Assembly: GCF_033958435.1 (NCBI RefSeq)
Contig: NC_134148.1
Location: forward strand, 11,014,501-11,078,500
Direction: 5' to 3'
Source: Carettochelys insculpta
Lineage: Eukaryota; Chordata; Testudines; Carettochelyidae
DNA: 64,000 nt
The translations under genes and the position numbers were made by a program. Below, piece after piece: positions 12,202 through 24,592 of the stretch (within the stretch, counting starts at the first letter, position 1; every line of letters begins with the position of its first letter). The notes under the pieces are model-generated. The model was not told the DNA's origin. It did no database searches and saw only the letters and a list, made by a program, of their open reading frames with translations.

Positions 12202-12998
12202 CTGTCCTACTTGGAAAAAGGTTGCCTTTTGGTTGAAGTTTCAACAGAAATATTTGATTCAGGAAGTCCTCCCTTGTGGACAGTGGTTTATATGGTTTGA
12301 TAATTTGGAGGTCTAACAAGTTGTGTATTTAACATATTAAATATATTGACCAGTAAGATGTTAAGAAACAAACTCATAAGCCATGATGTACTAAAAACAT
12401 AAAAACTCATAGCACTGATCAGTTCACTTGACTCTGTGTGGGTTAAATAACAGCTTGGTTTGAACCCAGACCATATTGGCACAGACTCACAAGAAACTCT
12501 GCCCAAGCTCTTGTCTCACTCTTCACTAACGCATTGGCAAACCTGATTCCACGTCATCTGGTTGCATTGAAGTATCTGTTCCTAGTTCTGAATGTTGAAG
12601 AGTTATCTTTAAACATCTGGCACATGGTCTAGACCTTTAAAATGGTAAGTTAAAGGAAATCTAACAAACATGGTTAGAACACGGGGGGAGGGGCAGGAAG
12701 TGGGGAAGGGCAAGGGTTGGAGGCGGGGAGAGGGAGCAGAGTGGAGGGGGTGGCAGCAAGGAGAGAGGCTGTGGAGGAGAGCGGGGAGGCCCTGGAAAGG
12801 CTGGGAAGCCAAGCAGACAGCCTCAGCCTCCTGGGGGCATTTGGAAGACACACAACACACCCTTGCCTTTCGGGGCGGGGGGCGACTGGGCCGCCCTAGC
12901 CTTCCTGGGGCCTCCCCATCCCCACCCTAGCCCCTCTCCCTGCCTCTGCCCCCTGGGCAGCAGGCTGATGTGCTGATGATATTCTGTCACCTCACAGG

Positions 12999-13002
<4 letters not shown>
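12202..13002. other. No gene recognised; purine-rich stretch
   Basis: 12670-12960 is G- and purine-rich on the plus strand (gggaggggcagg-type words). The rest is unremarkable. Confidence 0.4.

Positions 13003-13062
<60 letters not shown>
13003..13062. repeat. (TA)n microsatellite
   Basis: About 30 uninterrupted TA units. On the minus strand it lies just beyond an AATAAA at 13073-13080. Confidence 0.97.
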
Positions 13063-13067
<5 letters not shown>

Positions 13068-13783
13068 GGAGATTTTTATTCCTATAACACAGTGGCAGCG
13101 ACAGGCCCGAATACCAATTTGGGTGCCATTGCAGTAGGTACCACTTGACAGCCACAGTTCGTAGCCTGAAGAGCTAACGGTCTGACTCAAGTCACTTAGT
13201 GGAACTCATCTCTCCTGAGGAAAGGATGGGCGAGAGAGAACCAGGACAACAATGCTTAGAACACGCTGTGAAATAGGCCAGCAACAGCACAGCTGAATTG
13301 TCTTAAGGTCAAGGCCTTTTTGGTTGTCTGGGAAGCAGGGGGGCGTATGTTCAGTTTGCCACAAATTAAGCTTATGTTTACAAGTCTCATTTCTGAAAAC
13401 ATTATGATTAGCTCTGAAGGCTAAATCTATTTCAGATAACTACCAAGGTTATACGGCTATAATTTAACCAGCAATTTTAACAGTCCTTTTAATCCAGCAA
13501 CTAACAGTGCTATGCAACTCCACTTGCAGCTCCTTCTAAGCCTTTCCTGCATTCCTTTGTCTTTCGCAGCACATGCGATGGTGATCAACATTTCTAACTT
13601 TCCAAAAACGATGTACTGTTACAAAACTATTTTGTTCTTCTGTTTACGTACTGCAGTAAACGTAACTGTTCCACCTCAACATTTCACATTAATCCAAAAC
13701 TGAAAAACAACATAGGCCATTAAGCTGCCACATGGCCAGGTGCAAAGTCCTTTAGCTTTCTGCATTTCGGATTTCTCCCCGAC

Positions 13784-13873
13784 CTGGACAGATTTAAGGG
13801 TATTGGCCATTTCTACTACACTATACATTTGCACGTTGTCTGGCATAATGGGACTCACATCACCATTGGTTAT
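13784..13873 (-). CDS. Candidate 90-nt exon of an unidentified minus-strand gene
   Basis: The acceptor (ttttacatgtcctctag) at 13874 is good. The frame of 30 codons reads ITNGDVSPIMPDNVQMYSVV and onward. The donor, CAG then GTCGGG, is poor; without splicing the frame runs on to a stop at 13676, so this may instead be a terminal exon with its poly(A) signal near 13075. It is in phase with both 14211-14306 and 11898-12201. Confidence 0.4.
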
Positions 13874-14210
13874 CTAGAGGACATGTAAAATAAATAATTT
13901 ACAACCATGGATCTTCCTCATTCGAGTTCTATATCTGAACTGTTCAAATCCAGAAAAATCAATGTTAACACTCCACAACAATACATCTTTAATGTCAAAC
14001 ATTCACATGTTAATACAGACATGTACAATTTATGGATAATATACAGACATGTACAATTTGATCTCATATGCTACAGAGTCTGCTCAAATTTCAGAAAAAG
14101 CATAATTTAAATGGAAAAACACAGTATTGAAGCTACAAAACACAGCAGTGAACATGAAAAGTGCAGGAAGTTGAATGTTTCATGAGCTCTGGATGTTGTA
14201 GTTCATTCAC

Positions 14211-14306
14211 TTTGCGAGTTTCTATAAGTTGTTTATAAGCTCCATTAATGTTCAAGTATTCAATCAGGAATCCCATAATTGATGTATCAGCCACCAGTAC
14301 AGTTCT
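14211..14306 (-). CDS. Candidate 96-nt exon of an unidentified minus-strand gene
   Basis: 32 open codons on the minus strand (VADTSIMGFLIEYLNINGAY, then KQLIETRK) end at a donor, AAA then GTGAAT. The acceptor (gtgtggagatag) is weak. If the donor is not used the frame continues to a TAG at 14133-14135. The composition suggests an amphipathic helix. The frame joins in phase to 13784-13873. Confidence 0.42.
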
Positions 14307-14780
14307 CTATCTCCACACAGTTATTCAAAGAAACTACTCCTTTGAGAAAACAAATTAACAAACTGGTTTAGTCTCCTGATTCAATGGCTTAACAAAGTAT
14401 TCCAAAAAAGTATGACATCTACTGTAATTTGTCAAAGCTATATACAAAATGTTTATGCAATTGGCCCTTAGGTAGTACAAATAAAAATTATCTCCTAGCA
14501 GACCACACATGGAGCATGAAGCACTCAGCAACAGAGGCTGCCAAAACAGGTTTTAAATAGATAGCAAGCTGCAGCTTTGCCTGCAAAAATTACTGTATCT
14601 TAAACAATCTCAACCATTTGCACGATGAAGGCTGCAAAGACTTTCACAAAATAACGTTCGCTGGGACATGAAGACAGGCTTTACTGAGGCTTTAACTCAC
14701 TGTCGGGCCTAGATGCTCTCGGCAGAGAAAATTTTCTTAATGTGTATTAAGCACAATACACAGGGAAAAACTGGAAAGCT

Positions 14781-15109
14781 CAGTCTGTAGAACTCTCTAA
14801 ACTGGAACTCTCTCATCCAGCAACACCCATAATCCAGTGCGATTTTAGACAGCTGGATGACCACTTATCATGGGTGTGGCCAAGTTTCCCATGATCCCAT
14901 AAAGTTTGTTTGCAGCTCCCAGTCCTGGCTTCAAGCGTTCTGTGCTGTTATTTAGCAGCAATTTTCCCCTAAATGTCTCTTAAGAGCCCAATAAGCAGTG
15001 GAAGTGTTGGTAATGTGCTAGAAAATATTGACCTCCTGTGGTCCAGCAAATTCTTTTGTCCAGCAACCAGTCAGATCCCAAGGGTGCTGAATTACAGAGG
15101 TTCAGCTTG
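14781..15109. mobile_element. Tigger-like non-autonomous DNA transposon, copy 2
   Basis: Same family as 6191-6521: shared interior words such as gtttgtttgcagctcccagtcctgg and taagagcccaataa. The right end complements as caagctgaacctctgtaattc and is followed by TA. The left end is more worn and lacks a clear TA. Confidence 0.65.
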
Positions 15110-16321
15110 TACTAGATGCTAAATTAATAAGAAGCTCTAATAAAACAACAAGTTAGTAAATTGAAATACTAGTTACTGCATTATCAGTAGGCTAAATTAT
15201 AAATTCATTTTCAACTGAAAATTAAGTCTTTGTGTCTTCCTTGTCTTGCCAAATTATATTTATGGACCTGCTGCCCCAATGGTGATAGTTAGTAAAAGCT
15301 TTATGTCTCTTTATATAAAAGCTTTATATAGATGTATAGAAAGGAAGAAATGAAGATGTATAGATTTTATATTGTACAAACATCTAACACGTGGCAGTTT
15401 CTTGTACTCTGAGATCTTCACTTCCAAAAAGGATATACAAGTGAAGATTAAATTAATGATTAACATGGCTTCCCAACTTCCTACAGAAGTTGGTGGGTTT
15501 TTTTGGGGTGGGGTGGTGTGCAAGGGCAGAGGGGCAGGGGGCAGAGAATTTGCCTCCTCTGAGTGACTCTTCTCAAACAACATTTTAAAACAACTTATCA
15601 GAGGAGAAACTGCTGCATTTATGACTATGTTACTGTAACCACATGACTTCCATGTCAAACCTTTTCAATTAGGATGTGTTTTACTTCCATTATGTCTTCC
15701 TGTGGTCATTAATCTTTCAGGCTCAGACACTTCACTGTCATTGTAATTGCTTCACTTCGTGCCCCCCAAGAACAAATGTGATCATGTTCAGCATTCAGCT
15801 GTATACTGAAAAGCACTCGCACATCCCAGGAGAGAGCAGCGTCTGGAATAGCTTTATTCAACAGAAAAAGATACAAAACCAACGAAAACTAAAATTCTGC
15901 TTACGCTCTTCAATGTAGCTCAAGATAACTGACCTGGAGCATTATCTCCAGTGGAAGGACTCAACAAAAAGTGCCCTCTTGTACCTGTCTGAACTTCCTG
16001 ATGTGGCTGTGGTTTTGGGGATAACTCAGAGCCTGTCCCCATACAGATTAGATGGCCCTTGTCACCCTCAATAGAAAGCCTCAGTCTTATGTCCTTATAT
16101 GCCACCTTTCTTTACTCAGGAAGATAAGGGAGCACATGGGTTTCAAGGAATTCCTTCGTCTATGGAGGCTGTTAGAACTTGGGTCCCAATGGCCTGTCTC
16201 CCACAAGCAGGGCTGAATCTGTTTTCCAGCCCCACACTCTCACAAATGCAAGCTCCCACTCTTTCAGGCACTCTTGTGCTCCCTCTACAAGTGGCTCATT
16301 CAGCCTCACTTCCTCCTAGCC
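15110..16321. other. No gene recognised; weak terminal-exon candidate
   Basis: On the minus strand an open stretch at 15920-16105 (IRLRLSIEGDKGHLI) is followed within about 60 nt by AATAAA (complement at 15861-15866), which could be a terminal exon. The acceptor is poor and I do not call it. Confidence 0.3.
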
Positions 16322-17102
16322 CAGGAGTGGACAATGATTTTTGATGCGGCAGGGAACTCTCCAAGATTTTGGCAGGTGGTTAAGGACCAGACTTTTTGTG
16401 GGTGGGGTGGGAGTCTGGGGTGGTGCAGAAGGGAGCTGGAGGTACAGGACTCAGGTGCAGGAGAGAGTGGGAGGATTACAGAGTCTGTGAGAGGATATGG
16501 GTGCAGGAAAGGATTCTGGCCTTGGGAAAGAATGTGGGAGGGAGTTGAGGTGCAGGAGGAACTGGAGTGCCAGAGGCAGGCTCTGGCCAGGAGATGCTTA
16601 CCTAAGTAGTTCTCAGCCAGCAGCACTCTCTAGCAGACTTCCCTGCCTGCCAGCAGCACCATATCGCTCAAAGAAGCTGGATGTTCCATGTGGCTCTCTG
16701 CACTGTGCAGAGAAGATTCATGCACTGTCCCAACCCCCAGCAGCGCCTCTTGCCCAGAAACCAACCAAAGAGATCTGAGACACTGTGCTGCAGTGCCCCA
16801 CCCCCCAAAAAATCTCAGCTCCTATTGGCCAGAAATCAGTCAACGGGATCTGAGACATTGTGCTGCACTGCCCCGCCCCCCCACAAATTCTCATCCCCTA
16901 TTCTCCACCTCCCAAAAGGAGATGAGAGATTTTGATGGAGGGGGGTAGAACGTGAAGCTCTTCCGCTCACAGAGCAGAGAACCACAAGGAGCAGCGACTT
17001 TGAGTGCTGCTATTCTGTGCTGTGGGGGAGGGCTGCAGGCTGAATTTAAAAGGCTTGGGGGACTGGATCCAGCCAGTGGTCCATATCTTGCCCTAGCTTC
17101 TG
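16322..17102. mobile_element. Possible hAT-type non-autonomous element
   Basis: Starts caggagtggacaatgattttt and ends gatccagccagtggtccata followed by ttgccctagcttctg, which resembles the ends of hAT elements that open with caggggtgggcaa. An internal pair of about 70 bp (agatctgagacactgtgctgc) repeats near 16770 and 16847. No 8-bp duplication was found, so this is tentative. Confidence 0.4.
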
Positions 17103-17604
17103 CCTTATAAAGGATCAATATTTGAAGTCAGCCGTAGTTGCAACTTCCTCCTCCATGCCAGTCCCAGCTACTGCTCCATTCTGAGGAAGGACATTGACAA
17201 CTCTCCTCTTTATATATCTAGATATCCCCCAGGAAGCTGAAGAAAAGGCTCAGATTGGGTCTGGGTCTTTCCCTTGAAAGATGTGCACATCTACTCTGGG
17301 ATCTCAATCACTCTCAGTGACTGTCGGCAGCACTGTCGTGACACTACGAAGTAGAAGAGATGAAGTTGCATTACACTGCTCTTAGGTGTTTTGTTCATTG
17401 CCTTTTGTAGAAAGTCATAGAATGGCTATATCCCTGATACAGTCAGTATATTTCACACCACAGAGTACAACATGTCAGTAGTAAGCAATGCAGCGGTTGT
17501 ATATGGTAATTTGCTTGACTTGTGAAAATTCTAGAAACTTTGGGAATTCAAGACCCTGCAAAAATGATAATGTATTTCTATTGACTTTCCATCCTCTCAG
17601 CTAG
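17103..17604. other. No gene recognised
   Basis: Unremarkable sequence between the preceding repeat and the CR1 copy. Confidence 0.4.
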
Positions 17605-19680
17605 CTCTTGATCTACAGAGAAGAGAAGAGATGGGATCTACCTCACTAAAAGAGGAAAGAACATCTTTGCGGGCAGGCTTGCAAACCTAGTGAGGAGGGC
17701 TTTAAAATAGGTTTGTTGGGGGAAGGTGACACAAGCCCGGAGGTAAGTGGGGAAGGAGGAGGGAACAATCAAGTGGGTTTCCTGGGTGAAGAGGAGGAAG
17801 TGGGCCAATCAGCCCCTTCTCTAAGATGCTTGTACACTAATGCCAGAAGCCTGGGGAGCAAACAGGAAGAATTACAGGCCCTGGCACAGTCAAAGCAGTA
17901 TGAGGTAGTTGGAATAACGGAGACTTGGTGGGACGATTCCCATAACTGGAGCACGGTCATGGAAGGTTATAAACTGTTTAGGAAGGACAGACAGGTGAGA
18001 AAAGAAGGAGGAGTTGTGCTCTATATGAGGGAGCAGTATGATTGCTCAGAGCTCCAGTATGAGGACGCAGAAAATCCAGTTGAGTGTCTTTGGGTTAAGC
18101 TTAGAGGCGGAATTAACAGAGGTGATGTTGTAGTTGGTGTCTGTTACAGACCGCCAGATCAGGGAGAGGAGATAGATGAGGCTTTCTTCAGGCAGCTAAG
18201 TGAAGCTTTCAAATCACAGGTCCTGGTTCTCATGGGAGACTTTAATCATCCACACATTTGTTCGGAGACCAATACATCACCACAGAGACAATCCAGGAAG
18301 TTTCTGGAGAATGTTGGGGATAATTTCTTGGTACAAGTGCTGAAGGGACCGACCAGGAGCTGTGTGCAACTTGACCTGCTGCTTACAAACAGGGAAGAAC
18401 TAGTAGAAGAAATAGAAGTTGGGGGGGAACCTGGGCTGCAGTGACCATGAGATCGTAGATTTCAGGATCCGGACAAAAGGAAGAAGAGTGAGCAATAACA
18501 TACAGACCCTTGATTTCAGAAGAGCAGACTTTGACTCCCTGAGAGACCGGATGAGCAGGATCCCTTGGGAAACGAAGATGAAGGGGAAAAGAGTTGAAGA
18601 GAGCTGGAAGTATTTTAAAGAAGTCTTACTGAAGGCACAGGAACAAACAATCCCGCTGCGTAGTAAGAAATGCAAACATGGTAGGCAACCAGCTTGGCTT
18701 AACAGGGAAATCCTTAGTCAGCTTAAATTCAAAAAGGATGCATACAAGAAATAGAAACGTGGACAGTTGACTAAGGAGGAGTATAAGCATACAGCTAGAG
18801 AATGCTGGGCAGTAATCAGGAAAGCGAAAGCACAATTGGAACTGCAGCTGGCAAGGGATGTGAAGAGTAACAAGAAGGGTTTCTACAGGCATGTGAACAA
18901 TAAACGGGTTATCAGAGAAGGTGTGGGGCCATTACTGGATGAGGGAGGTAACCTAGTGACAGATGATGCAGGAAAAGCTGAAGTACTCAATGCTTTTTTT
19001 GCCTCAGTCTTCACAGACAAAGTCAACTTCCCCATGACGGTCCGAGATGATGCAGTATGGGAAGGTGGAGGGCAGCCATTTGTGGGGAAGGAACAAGTTC
19101 TGAGCTATCTAGAAAAACCAGATGTGCACAAGTCCATGGGTCTGGATCTAATGCACCCCAGGGTACTGAGGGAATTGGCAGAGGTCATTGCTGAACCTTT
19201 GGCCATTATCCTCGAAGACTCTTGGAGATCAGGGGAGATACCGGATGACTGGAAGAAGGCAAACGTAGTGCCCATCTTTAAAAAAGGAAAGAAGGACAAT
19301 CCAGGGAACTATAGACCCGTCAGACTTACCTCAATCCCTGGGAAAATAATGGAGGGAATCCTTAAGGAATCCGTTTTGAAGGAGGGTGAGAAACTGTTCT
19401 CAGTGGTGTCAGATGGCAGAACAAGGAGTAATGGTCTGAAGTTGAAGAGGGAGAGGTGTAGGTTAGATATTAGGAAAAACTACGTCACCAGGCGGGTGGA
19501 GAAGCATTGGAATGCGTTACCTAGAGAGGTGGTGGATTCTCCATCCCTTGAGGTTTTTAAGTCCTGCCTGGACAAGGTCCTGGCTGGGATGACTTTGTGG
19601 GGCTTGATCCTGCTTGAAGCAGGGGGCTGGACTAGATGACCTCCTGAGGTCCCTTCCAGCCCTATGATTCTGTGAATCTG
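17605..19680 (+). mobile_element. CR1 LINE, 5'-truncated and internally deleted
   Basis: Begins with the last codons of ORF1 (gatgggatctacctcactaa, also seen at 63929-64000). The ORF2 endonuclease follows at 17713-18444 (YTNARSLGSKQEEL, ITETWWDDSHNW, MGDFNHPHI). A frameshift near 18430 and a TAG at 18752-18754 in place of Trp break the frame. From 18767 to 19639 the frame is open, but at about 19370 it jumps from the RT fingers ([20 protein letters not shown]) directly to the C-terminal [14 protein letters not shown] block. The palm with FADD is therefore missing. Ends ctatgattctgtga. Confidence 0.92.
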
Positions 19681-19716
19681 CAGATGACACTAAATTTGAC
19701 CCACAGCTTGCATCTG

Positions 19717-21142
19717 TGTAGCCAGACATGAACCCCCCATTTGGCCTTTTCTTCTTCTCCCCCCAGTCCCCCCACTGGGAGAGACAGAGAGAGAAACAAG
19801 CAAGGGAGACAGGTAGCCTCTGATGTCCTGGGAACGCAGGTGCGCTGTCTCGCCCAGCCTCTCTACTATACACAAAAAACAGACAGTAAATGGGCTAGCT
19901 AATGGCCGCCCTTCTGGCTGATCTCGGTAATTGACACGCCTGATCACTTCCCCAGGAAGAATGGGGAATCTCCGCCCATCACCTCCAAAGGTGCCCAATT
20001 GTCCACAATTTACAGGTGCAAATTGAGCCTTGCACCTTCCCTGGGAAACCTGGGGTTCAAAACACATTCCTCCCGATTGGCCACTTGAGACCAGGAAGAA
20101 GCCCACGTGACAAAAGGGGTAAAAGAGGGGTTGGCAGCCCACCCCCTCCCTTTGAGTTTCAATCACCTACACCTGCTGGCCAGGTCTGGAATTAACTCCC
20201 GAGACTGGGGACGCCTGGTTCGTATCTACTTCTTCCCGAGGGATTGAGAGAAAGATTCTGGGTCTCACTGGATCTAGGAGGCAGGGGTAAGAATTACCCC
20301 TGTATTACACTTCTTTCCTACAGGAATTGAGGGAAAGACTCTGGTTCCACCTGGTCTCAGAGGCAGGGGTGAAAATCACACCTGCAACTTGCCTTTCTTG
20401 TGTACACATTAGTTGTACTAGTTTAAGCTAGCTAGCTTGTCTAAAACTTTTCTTAAGTTAAATTGTGTTGTTTCCCCTTTAAAAACCACAGGTACTAACT
20501 GTTTTGGGCTACAAACTGCTAAAAACCATTAGCCTGTCACTCAAACCGCGGGAAGCCCCTTACCTTATCTTTAAAACCCGTTTACCCCTTTGATCTATTA
20601 GAACACCGCGATCCTCCACTGTCTTTTACCTAGAACTGTGGAAAATCATTATCTTGCCTATCAAACCCCAGGGGGTCCTCACCTCACCTCACCTTAACTG
20701 GCGAGCTGCGGTCAGCAATGACCTTCTGTAAACGTTAGTAACTACGAGAAAAATCATTATCCTGTCACTCACTCGGCGGCCATCTTGGTTTCATTCATAA
20801 ATTAAGCGGTCAGTTTAAAACCCCCTTTTACACGCGGCAGCCGCTTCTGCTGTAAAATCGCTGCCAGAGGTTTCCTATTAACTGTTAGTAAAGTTATAAA
20901 CAAAAATTCACAATTGTGGTACTTTGATCACTTGTCTTAGTTAAATTGTTTCCATCTTTGTATAAATAAAAAGTAACTGTTAAAGCCTCTCTAAGCGTAA
21001 TTTTCCTCTTGCTGCTGTACCCGAACTAAACACAAACCAAAGAACCCAGCCTGCCCTGGCTGCTTAGCGTAGCTGCTGGTGTGGCATCACCCCCGCCTTT
21101 GCCCCACCAGACCTTTAGCTGGCACCTGGGCATCAGCTCACA
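19717..21142 (+). mobile_element. Solo LTR with 5-bp target duplication (ATCTG)
   Basis: Starts TGTAGCCAGACATGAACC and ends cagctcaca, with atctg immediately before (19712-19716) and after (21143-21147). An AATAAA lies near 20961. No internal gag or pol is present. It shares its start and its post-polyadenylation words (aacacaaa, aaagaacccag) with the LTR at 37287-38499. ERV versus Gypsy origin is unresolved. It sits just past the tail of the CR1 at 17605-19680. Confidence 0.85.
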
Positions 21143-21147
21143 ATCTG

Positions 21148-22239
21148 ATACTGCCAGTGAACAGTTTCACTAGAGCTACTTAGTGTATAGGGGCAAAACT
21201 GACACTCCTCTCCCAGACACAAGAAGAATATACTGAGAAAATACTTACAAATCAGTTTTACCAAGTAGGTAATAAATGAAGATCTTTGCCGTTCCACTTA
21301 CCAATTCAAGAAACAAGTCCCTATTATCAGCATTAATAAAAAGAGGAGTTTGCATTAAAGATCAGCAGAAGGCACACTGTAACAACTACTCCCGAGCAAA
21401 GTGCAAAATCCAAACAAAGTCTTGTCCCACCAGTTAGTGCCCACAGAAGCTTCTTAATGTTACTGGTCTTACAGCTCTCCTTCAAACATAAAAGCCTACA
21501 AAAATCCAACTAATTTGACTGGGTGCTGGGTCTACAAATCTATTTAGGGACGTTGAGCTGGACCAGAGAACACGGAAATGGAAAAGCCAAAATTAAGGAG
21601 TGATTACATTGTCATAAGGCTGAATGAAGACTGTTTGTACAGACAAAGGACGACAGAGAATGGATGTACCTATGAAAACTGACAATTGGTTATGAAGCAG
21701 TACTGGGTTAGACAGGACAGTCCCAATAGGAGATGGCCAAGATTAACTGGCCAAGTAACGCTGTCCATGTTTGCACTGGTGAACTGATGCCTTGAGCACT
21801 GAAGAACTCCCAAAGCAGCAGAACCTTGCTGTGTGTGTTCAAATGAGTCATATGCTATCTAAGAGATGAGTGTTAACATGCACGCTGGAGAGCTCATTCT
21901 AGGCATTCAGTCTAGATTCCGTCTACATTGCGAAGTTTTGTTGAATAGCTACACCAACAGTGCGGTGTACACCAGGTCCCAGCTGGAATCCAAGTTCTAC
22001 CAATCTATTTAAACTGCATGTTATCTGCCTACACAGGTGCTCGCAGCAGACTTGCACTCTGAGTCATCACCTCATTCAATTCTATTCAGTAAAAATATAA
22101 CAAGTACAAACCAATGTTTCATCACATTCACCAGTCATTTCATGATCATAAGGAGGCTCATCCTTCCATCACCACTCTCTGCCTCCGTATCACATAGCCA
22201 ATTTTTTTTTATATCTTTTTACCCCACCACCCACACAAA
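21148..22239. other. No gene recognised; possible 19-nt microexon
   Basis: On the minus strand a donor (TTG then GTAAGTGG) at 21297-21302 ends a 19-nt segment (21303-21321, DLFLEL in one frame) after an acceptor ending gctgataatag. Any longer exon would contain stops. Not called separately. Confidence 0.3.
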
Positions 22240-24592
22240 CGTAATACAGTTCTGTGGTGATCTGGAAGCCTACTTTCGCCGTCTCAGACTCAAAGAATAC
22301 TTTCAACACAACACTGACCAGCACACTGTTACACAGACACCCTCCCAGCAGCACAAGAAGAATAACTCCATGTGGACTCCTCCTGAGGGTAGAAATAACA
22401 GTCTGGACCTATACATAGAATGCTTTCGCCGACGTGCACAGGCAGAAATTGTGGAGAGACAGCATCGTTTGCCTCACAACCTCAGTCGTGTGGAACGCAA
22501 TGCCATCCACAGCCTCAGAAACAACCCTGACATTATAATCAAAGAGGCAGATAAAGGAGGAGCTACTGTCATCATGAACAGGTCTGACTACCAGAAGGAG
22601 GCTTCCAGACAACTCTCCAATACCAAATTTTACAGGCTACTTTCCTCAGATCCCACTGAGGAATACACTAAGAAACCACACCATCTGCTCAGGACACTCC
22701 CTACACAAGCACAAGAACAGATTTATACCAACACACCTCTAGAGCCCCATCAGGGGCTATTCGACCTACTACCCAAGATCCACAAACCTGGAAATCCTGG
22801 ACGCCCCATCATCTCAGGCATTGGCACTCTCACTGAACGACTGTCTGGTTATGTGGACTCTGTCCTCAGACCCTATGCCACCAGCACTCCCAGCTATCTC
22901 TGAGACACCACTGACTTCCTGAGAAAACTGCAAGACTTTGATGACCTACCAGAAAACACTATCCTAGCCACTATGGATGTAGAGGCTCTCTATACCAACA
23001 GCCCACACAAAGATGGAATAAATGCTGTCCGGAACAATATCCCTGATGATGCTACAGCACGTCTGATGGCTGAGCTCTGTAACTTTATCCTCACACACAA
23101 CTATTTCAGATTTGGCGACGACATATACCTTCAAATCAGCATCACAGCTATGGGTACCCGCATGGCCCCTCAATATGCCAATATTTTCATGGCTGACCTG
23201 GAACAGCGCTTCCTTAGCTCTCGTCCACTAACACCCTGTCTCTACTTACGCTACATTGATGATATCTTCATCATCTGGACCCATGGGAAGGAGACTGGAG
23301 GAATTCCACCGGGACTTCAACAACGTTCACCCCAACATCAACCTCAGCCTGGAACAGTCCACACAGGAGATCCACTTCCTGGACACCACAGTGCTAATAC
23401 ACGATGGCCATATCAATACCACCCTGTACTGTAAACCCACTGACCGCGACGCCTACCTTCATGCCTCCAGCTTCCATCCCAGACACACCACACGATCCAT
23501 TGTCTACAGCCAAGCACTAAGATATAACCGCATTTGCTCCAACCCCTCCGACAGAGACAAACACCTACAGGATCTCTACCAAGCATTCTTGAAACTGCAA
23601 TACCCACCTGAGGAAGTGAAAAAACAGATCAACAGAGCCAGACGCGTGCCACGAAGCCTCTTACTACAGGACAAGCCCAAGAGAAAAACCAACAGAACAC
23701 CACTAGCCATCACCTACAGTCCTCAGCTAAAACCTCTACAGCGCATCATCAGGGATTTACAACCCATCCTGGACAATGATCCCCCACTTTCACAGGCCTT
23801 GGGAGGCAGACCAGTCCTTCCCCACAGACAACCTGCCAACCTGAAGCAAATCCTAACCAGCAACTATACACCGGACCACAGTCACTCTAATTCAGGGACC
23901 CATCCATCCAACAAACCTCGTTGCCAGCTCTGCCCACATGTCTACACCAGCAACACCATTACAGGACCTAACCAGATCAGCCACACCATCGTGGGTTCAT
24001 TCAGCTGCACATCTACCAATATAATTTATGCCATCATGTGCCAGCAATGCCCCTCTGCTATATACATCGGACAAACTGGACAGCCTCTACGTAAATGAAT
24101 AAATGCACACAAATCAGATATCAGAAATGGCAATATACAAAAACCCGTAGGAGAGCACTTCAATCTCCCAGGCCACACAGTAGCAGACTTAAAAGTAGCT
24201 ATCCTACAGCAAAGAAATTTCAGGACCAGACTCCAAAGAGAAATTTCTGAGCTACGATTCATCTGCAAATTCCTATGCCCTCAGCTCTGGCTTAAACAAA
24301 GACTGAGAATGGCTGGCTAAATACAGAAGCAGCTTCCCCTCCCTTGGTGTTCACACCTCCAGATCAACTGCTGGTAGTAAGCCTCACCCTTGCTGACTGG
24401 GCTAACCTTGTTATCCCCACCCTTGCTCTGGCTTATTTATACCTGGCCCTGCAGATTTCCAAGACCAGCATCTGATGAAGTGAGTCTGTGCTCACGAAAG
24501 CTCATGCTCAAAACTTTTCTGTTAGTCTATAAGGTGCCACAGGACTCTTCGTTGCTGTTACAGATCCAGACTAACATGGCTACCCCTCCGAT
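22240..24592 (+). mobile_element. Penelope-like retroelement with RT and GIY-YIG domains, degenerate
   Basis: The reading frame shows, in order, an N-terminal LEAYFRRLRLKEYF block, HNLSRVERNAIHSL, IIKEADKGGATVIM, TMDVEALYTN, AMGTRMAPQYANIFM, the RT catalytic YIDD near 23250 and a C-terminal GIY-YIG-like IYAIMCQQCPSAIYIGQTG at about 24022-24078. Breaks seen: TGA at 22901-22903, a frameshift near 23285 and TGA at 24096-24098. The noncoding 3' part carries a hammerhead-like motif at 24467-24508 and ends in the block agactaacatggctacccc. The left boundary is approximate. Confidence 0.9.
24467..24508 (+). ncRNA. Hammerhead ribozyme-like motif in the Penelope 3' region
   Basis: Core CTGATGA at 24472-24478 and GAAA at 24496-24499 flank a perfect 5-bp stem II (GTGAG/CTCAC, loop TCTGTG). 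Stem I is AGCAT (24467-24471) paired with ATGCT (24504-24508). Between GAAA and stem I lies GCTC, so stem III is minimal; its AGCT is self-complementary and could pair between two copies. Predicted cleavage is after C24503. One extra A (24479) separates the core from stem II, a departure from the canonical fold. Penelope elements are known to carry such motifs. Confidence 0.7.

Noticed and set aside
12987..13190. Tyr-Ile repeat proteins across the TA microsatellite
   Set aside because: Translation of (TA)n only.
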